DNA from: a bacterium
Lineage (GTDB): Bacteria > Latescibacterota > UBA2968 > UBA8231
Assembly (NCBI GenBank): GCA_027593305.1
Contig: JAQCJA010000156.1
Span: 1 to 9,170 of the forward strand
DNA: 9,170 bases
Direction of reading: 5' to 3'
Of the stretch, positions 5,342-9,170 are shown one piece after another. How positions within the stretch are numbered: the first letter of the stretch is position 1; each line of letters starts with the position of its first letter. Both the position numbers and the translations under genes were made by a program. Below the pieces are notes generated by a model. The model did no database searches. It had not been told where the DNA came from and worked only from the letters and a program-made list of their open reading frames with translations.

Positions 5342-7609
5342 ATGACGCAGGTTTCCGAACAGCGTCCTCCACGGCTGTTGGAGCCGGTGACCGGCGCCGC
5401 CGCCGAATCGGTACTTGCACGTATGGCCGAGCATCTGCCAGCGGACGAGGACGTCCTGATCCGCGTCTTCGCCGATCTCGATGCCACACGCAGGTACTCG
5501 ACGCAGTGGGTCGTCGTCACGCCGCAGCGGGTGCTCGTCATCCCCATGGGCGCGGGTGCCGTCGTCGACGTGGCGATCGCCGATCTGACGGCGGTCCGCG
5601 CCGATGCGCTCGTCGGCGGGTCTCAGTTGACGCTGGAGCGCCGCGATCTGCCGACGGTCCATGTGGCCTACACCGGCACCCAGTCGGTGAAGTTCTCCGA
5701 AGTGGCCCGCGGCGTCGAGCATCTGCGCAAGGGCGAGACCTTCCTGATCAACCCGACCCTCGATCGCATCCGCTGCGACAAGTGCAAGCGGCTGCTGCCC
5801 GAAAAGAACGGCCTCTGTCCGGCCTGTGTGCGGCGTTTTGCGACGCTGGGACGCATCGTCAGCTACATGCGTCCGTACATGGGGCGCACGATGGTGCTGG
5901 CCGTCGCCTCGGTGGCGACAACGGCGGCCGAGCTGGTGCCGCCACAGATTACCAGAAGACTCGTTGACGATGTGCTCGTGCCAACGGCGGAGGTCGCCGC
6001 TTCCAAGGCGGACCGCCTCACGCTGCTGGGGCTGCTGGTCCTGGTCCTCGTCGGTGTACGTGTGTGGAGTTGGCTGGCGGAACTGGCGCGGGGTTGGGTG
6101 GTGACCTGGCTCAGTGCGCAGGTTACAGCCGATATCCGGACGCAGTTGCTCTCCCGGCTGGAGATGCTGTCGCTGCAGTTCTACGACAAGCGCCAGGTGG
6201 GTGGTCTGATTTCACGGGTCACGCGTGACTCCGGCATGCTGCAGGACTTCCTCATCGAAGGACTGCCGTATCTGCTCATCAACGGCATGATGATGCTCGG
6301 CATCCTCGTATTCATGCTGTCGATCTCATGGAAGGTGACGCTGTTGATCCTCGTACCCATGCCGCTGACGATCCTGTGGAGCACACTGTTCTGGCGGCAC
6401 ATGCTCCGGATCTTCCACAAGTTCGGCCAGGGCTGGTCGGACCTGGGCAACCGGCTCAACGAGTCCCTGCACGGCATCCGCGTCGTCAAGGCTTTTGCCC
6501 AGGAGTCGCGCGAACGGGCAGCCTTTGAGAGGATCAACGACCGCCTGGCCGTCATCAGCATCCGGACGGCGCGCAACTGGCGGTTGCTGTGGTCGACGAT
6601 GTCACTGATCACCGGCGCTGGCATGATCATCATCTGGTACTTCGGCGGCAAGGAGGTCCTCGGCGAGCGTCTGACGCTGGGAGAATTGCTGGCACTCTAC
6701 TCCTACATGCATCTGGTATACGGTCCCATGGAGTGGTTCGCCCAGGTCAATTCGTGGATGACACGTGCCTTTGCCGGCGCCGAGCGCATCTTTGAGGTGA
6801 TCGATACGACGCCGGAGGCCTACGAGGATGACAAGGCCGTGCGCATGCCGCGCATGGAGGGCCGCGTTGTCTTTGACAGTGTCACTTTCGGCTACGACAA
6901 GTCGAAACCGGTACTGCACGACATCGAGCTCGAGGTCGAGCCCGGGGAGATGATCGGACTCGTGGGCAAGTCCGGAGTTGGCAAGACCACCACAGTGAAC
7001 CTCGTGTGCCGCTTCTACGATGTCGATCACGGTGGCATCTCGATCGATGGCACCGACATCCGGCAGATCCGGCTCAGCGATCTGCGACGGCAGATCGGCA
7101 TCGTGCCACAGGACCCGATCCTGTTCTCAGGCACCATTGCTGACAATATCGCCTACGGCAATCCGGAGGCCAGACTCGAGGCCATTATGGACGCGGCGCG
7201 AGCCGCCAATGCCCATCACTTCATCATGGCCAAGGGGGATGGCTACGATACCAAGGTGGGGGAACGGGGTGCCGGCCTGTCGGGTGGTGAGCGCCAGCGG
7301 ATCGCCATTGCCCGTTCGATCCTGCACGACCCGCGGGTCCTCGTGCTCGATGAAGCGACCTCTTCCGTCGACGTGGAAACGGAGAAGCAGATCCAGGAGT
7401 CCCTTGGTCGGCTCGTGGCGGGGCGTACGACCTTTGCGATCGCCCACCGCCTGTCGACGTTGCGCAATGCGAGTCGCCTCGTGGTGCTCGATCGTGGTCG
7501 GATCGTTGAGGTGGGCACCCATCAGGAGTTGATGGCAGCCAATGGGCACTTCGCCGAACTGGTGCGGCTGCAGCAGGCGGTGTCCGAAATCATCGCGGTG
7601 CAGGAGTAG
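5342..7609 (+). CDS. ABC half-exporter with N-terminal PH-like domain and zinc ribbon (first of pair)
   Basis: The 755-residue protein has three parts. Residues about 20-135 look like a small beta-rich PH-like domain (DATRRYSTQWVVVTPQRVLV, 47-66, then alternating strands and a closing helix). C145, C148, C159 and C162 form a CxxC-x10-CxxC zinc ribbon. From about 170 a type-I exporter membrane domain follows, with six helices (TM1 near 183-205, TM6 near 446-466) and the coupling region NESLHGIRVVKAFAQE (373-388). The nucleotide-binding domain is complete: A-loop Tyr518, Walker A GKSGVGKT (542-549), Q590, LSGGE (646-650), Walker B with D670 and E671, SSVD (674-677) and H702. ATP-driven export is therefore likely, probably as a heterodimer with the next protein. 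ATG 5342 is chosen because upstream in-frame sequence is arginine-rich and overlaps the creatininase gene; GGAGGG (5324-5329) is 12 nt away, a long spacing. The substrate is unknown. Confidence 0.93.
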   Translation: MTQVSEQRPPRLLEPVTGAAAESVLARMAEHLPADEDVLIRVFADLDATRRYSTQWVVVTPQRVLVIPMGAGAVVDVAIADLTAVRADALVGGSQLTLERRDLPTVHVAYTGTQSVKFSEVARGVEHLRKGETFLINPTLDRIRCDKCKRLLPEKNGLCPACVRRFATLGRIVSYMRPYMGRTMVLAVASVATTAAELVPPQITRRLVDDVLVPTAEVAASKADRLTLLGLLVLVLVGVRVWSWLAELARGWVVTWLSAQVTADIRTQLLSRLEMLSLQFYDKRQVGGLISRVTRDSGMLQDFLIEGLPYLLINGMMMLGILVFMLSISWKVTLLILVPMPLTILWSTLFWRHMLRIFHKFGQGWSDLGNRLNESLHGIRVVKAFAQESRERAAFERINDRLAVISIRTARNWRLLWSTMSLITGAGMIIIWYFGGKEVLGERLTLGELLALYSYMHLVYGPMEWFAQVNSWMTRAFAGAERIFEVIDTTPEAYEDDKAVRMPRMEGRVVFDSVTFGYDKSKPVLHDIELEVEPGEMIGLVGKSGVGKTTTVNLVCRFYDVDHGGISIDGTDIRQIRLSDLRRQIGIVPQDPILFSGTIADNIAYGNPEARLEAIMDAARAANAHHFIMAKGDGYDTKVGERGAGLSGGERQRIAIARSILHDPRVLVLDEATSSVDVETEKQIQESLGRLVAGRTTFAIAHRLSTLRNASRLVVLDRGRIVEVGTHQELMAANGHFAELVRLQQAVSEIIAVQE
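5774..5827 (+). other. Zinc-ribbon segment of the first ABC exporter
   Basis: The segment encodes CDKCKRLLPEKNGLCPAC, residues 145-162. Two CxxC knuckles with a Leu-Leu-Pro-Glu turn between them are typical of a treble-clef or rubredoxin-type zinc ribbon joining the PH-like domain to the first membrane helix. It should face the cytoplasm. Confidence 0.8.
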
Positions 7610-7636
7610 GGCGATCGTGCACGGAGAACATCGCGC

Positions 7637-9170
7637 ATGAGTCAGGATATGCAGGCGGCGCCCGAATTCACCGAGGCCGAGTCCCCGGCGCTGGCTGCAG
7701 CCCTGGGCGGGCGTCTTGGCGCTGACGAACACGTCCATATCCGCATGGCGACGGATATGGTGGATGCCACGCGTTTTGGCGAACGCTGGTTGCTGGTAAC
7801 CGGCCAACGCCTGTTGCTGGTGACGTGCGCGGGCGACGGGGGCGAGGATCACGTCGTCGAGACCCCTCTGCATGAGATCGGGGAAGTGCGCACTCTGGAT
7901 CCCGTCGGTGCCGGGCAGCTGGAGATTGAGCGTAAGGACCAAACGAGTCAGCAGGTTGTGTTCTACTCGCGCTCTCTGGCAGCGACGTTCGGTGAGGCGG
8001 CTGAAGCGATCCGCAACCTGGCCAAGGGAGAACAGCCGGGACTGCCCACACAACTGGAGCGGACCCGTTGCCACAAGTGCCGCAGACTGCTGCCGGAGCG
8101 CGACGGCACCTGTCCTTTCTGTATCCGCCGCCGCGATACCATCAAGCGCATCGCCATGTTCCTGGAACCGCAGAAAGGCAAGGTTCTGGCCTTCATGGCA
8201 GTGTCCCTCATCATGAGCGCCCTGGGACTGTTGCCGCCGCAGCTCGTGCGCTACGTCGTTGACACGCTCAAGGGACCGAAGGACGGCGCGCTGGAGACCC
8301 TCGTTCTGCTGGTCGGCGCGCTGGCAGGGCTGACCGTGGTCCGCTGGCTCTTCGATATCGCCGATGGCCTGTTGCGCGCCGATCTGGCAGGGCGCACGGC
8401 ACAGAATATCCGGGCCCAGCTGTACGGGGCGATGCAGTTGCTGCCCGTGCGCTTCTTCGACAAGCGCAAGGTGGGCGGCCTGATCTCCCGTTTCACGCAG
8501 GACGCAGATCGCCTGGAGATGTTTCTGCTCTTCGGTCTGCCCTTCGTGTTGAGCAATTTCCTCATGCTCGTCGGGGTCCTCGGTATCCTGCTGTACATGA
8601 GTTGGGAGCTGACACTTTTCGTGCTGTTTCCCGTGCCATTCATCGTCATCGGTGGACTAAAGAAGTTTGGCACATTGCGTCGGCTGTGGACGCAGTGGCA
8701 TAGCAAATGGTCGCAGTTCAACGTGCATCTGAATGAGTCCATTCATGGGATCCGCGTGGTCAAGGCCTTCGCTCAGGAACCGCGCGAACTGCGCCGCTTC
8801 ACCCGCGGCAATGACGAACTGCGGGATATCTCGGTCACCGCCGAACGTTCGTGGTTCATCTTCTCCGCCGTGCTCAATTTCATCATGTCCTTCGGACTGT
8901 TCCTGACATGGTACTTTGGTGGCCGCGCGATTCTCGATGAAGAGCTGACGATGGGCCAGCTCATGGCCTTCATCTCCTACATCTGGATGTTGTACGGGCC
9001 GTTGCAGTTCTTCTCCAACATCAACAATTTCCTGACTCGCGCCTTTGCCGGCGCGGAGCGGATTTTCCAGGTCCTGGATGCCCGACCCGAGCCCTTTCAC
9101 TCGGCCCATGCCAGGCCCCTTGTCGACGTGCAGGGGCGTATCATTTTCCGCAACGTCTGGTTTGGCTACG
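7637..9170 (+). CDS. ABC half-exporter with N-terminal PH-like domain and zinc ribbon (second of pair, 3' end outside window)
   Basis: An uninterrupted frame of 511 codons runs off the right edge. GGAGA (7623-7627) lies 9 nt before the ATG, 27 bp after the previous stop. The architecture repeats that of the upstream neighbour: a PH-like segment (DATRFGERWLLVTGQRLLLV, 43-62, and following strands to about 130), a zinc ribbon with C145, C148, C159 and C162, and an exporter membrane domain from about 170 to 465. Long shared blocks include FFDKRKVGGLISRFTQDADR (273-292), NESIHGIRVVKAFAQEPRE (366-384), WYFGGRAIL (425-433) and LTRAFAGAERIFQVLD (466-481). The fragment ends in IIFRNVWFGY, whose final Tyr (511) is the expected A-loop residue, so only the opening of the nucleotide-binding domain is visible. 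Whether its Walker and signature motifs are intact, or degenerate as in many heterodimeric exporters, cannot be seen. It is most likely the partner of the first exporter. Confidence 0.92.
   Translation, partial: MSQDMQAAPEFTEAESPALAAALGGRLGADEHVHIRMATDMVDATRFGERWLLVTGQRLLLVTCAGDGGEDHVVETPLHEIGEVRTLDPVGAGQLEIERKDQTSQQVVFYSRSLAATFGEAAEAIRNLAKGEQPGLPTQLERTRCHKCRRLLPERDGTCPFCIRRRDTIKRIAMFLEPQKGKVLAFMAVSLIMSALGLLPPQLVRYVVDTLKGPKDGALETLVLLVGALAGLTVVRWLFDIADGLLRADLAGRTAQNIRAQLYGAMQLLPVRFFDKRKVGGLISRFTQDADRLEMFLLFGLPFVLSNFLMLVGVLGILLYMSWELTLFVLFPVPFIVIGGLKKFGTLRRLWTQWHSKWSQFNVHLNESIHGIRVVKAFAQEPRELRRFTRGNDELRDISVTAERSWFIFSAVLNFIMSFGLFLTWYFGGRAILDEELTMGQLMAFISYIWMLYGPLQFFSNINNFLTRAFAGAERIFQVLDARPEPFHSAHARPLVDVQGRIIFRNVWFGY
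8069..8122 (+). other. Zinc-ribbon segment of the second ABC exporter
   Basis: The segment encodes CHKCRRLLPERDGTCPFC, residues 145-162. Spacing and position are identical to the ribbon of the preceding exporter, with RLLPE conserved between the two knuckles, which supports a shared origin and a kept metal-binding role. Confidence 0.8.

Noticed and set aside
4651..5547. 298-codon open frame on the minus strand
   Set aside because: It lies antisense to the creatininase gene and the start of the first ABC exporter. Its translation is rich in Arg, His and Ala with no recognisable motif, as expected for a mirror frame of GC-rich coding DNA.
7127..8074. 315-codon open frame on the minus strand
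   Set aside because: It is antisense to the end of the first exporter and the start of the second, both of which have clear family motifs. No coding signature is visible in the antisense translation.

Overview
The window is a gene-dense, GC-rich bacterial stretch with no RNA gene, insertion sequence, CRISPR array or phage gene that I can recognise. Codon choice is strongly biased to G/C third positions throughout, and I see no compositional break suggesting recent transfer. The organism cannot be named from the sequence. The mix of a divergent PurM, a Gfo/Idh/MocA oxidoreductase, a creatininase-family hydrolase and PH-like/zinc-ribbon ABC exporters would fit a high-GC environmental Gram-negative lineage (Proteobacteria or a less studied marine or soil phylum). 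That is a guess.

Layout: two genes lie on the minus strand at the left. They are purM (1807 down to 770) and the N-terminal 230 codons of a GT-B glycosyltransferase (690 down to the window edge). A 109-bp divergent intergenic region (1808-1916) separates them from a plus-strand run of six genes that continues past the right edge: Gfo/Idh/MocA oxidoreductase (1917-2939), small L7Ae/L30e-like protein (2942-3259), MgtC/SapB-DUF4010 membrane protein (3277-4524), creatininase-family metallohydrolase (4552-5301), and two consecutive ABC half-exporters (5342-7609 and 7637 to the right edge). Gaps in this run are 2, 17, 27, 40 and 27 bp, with no visible terminator, so it may be a single transcription unit.

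The most unusual part is the tandem transporter pair. Each protein has about 140 residues of PH-like sequence and a four-cysteine zinc ribbon placed before an ordinary exporter membrane domain, and the four cysteines fall at the same residue numbers (145, 148, 159, 162) in both. The first transporter has a complete nucleotide-binding domain. The second is cut by the window edge just as its nucleotide-binding domain begins. They are probably partners in a heterodimeric exporter whose substrate is unknown. From memory, ABC exporters of this architecture occur next to DUF1854 genes and near cyanophycin genes in some bacteria, which predicts what may lie just downstream. The upstream oxidoreductase and creatininase could make or process a small molecule or peptide for export, but nothing in the sequence proves a shared pathway.
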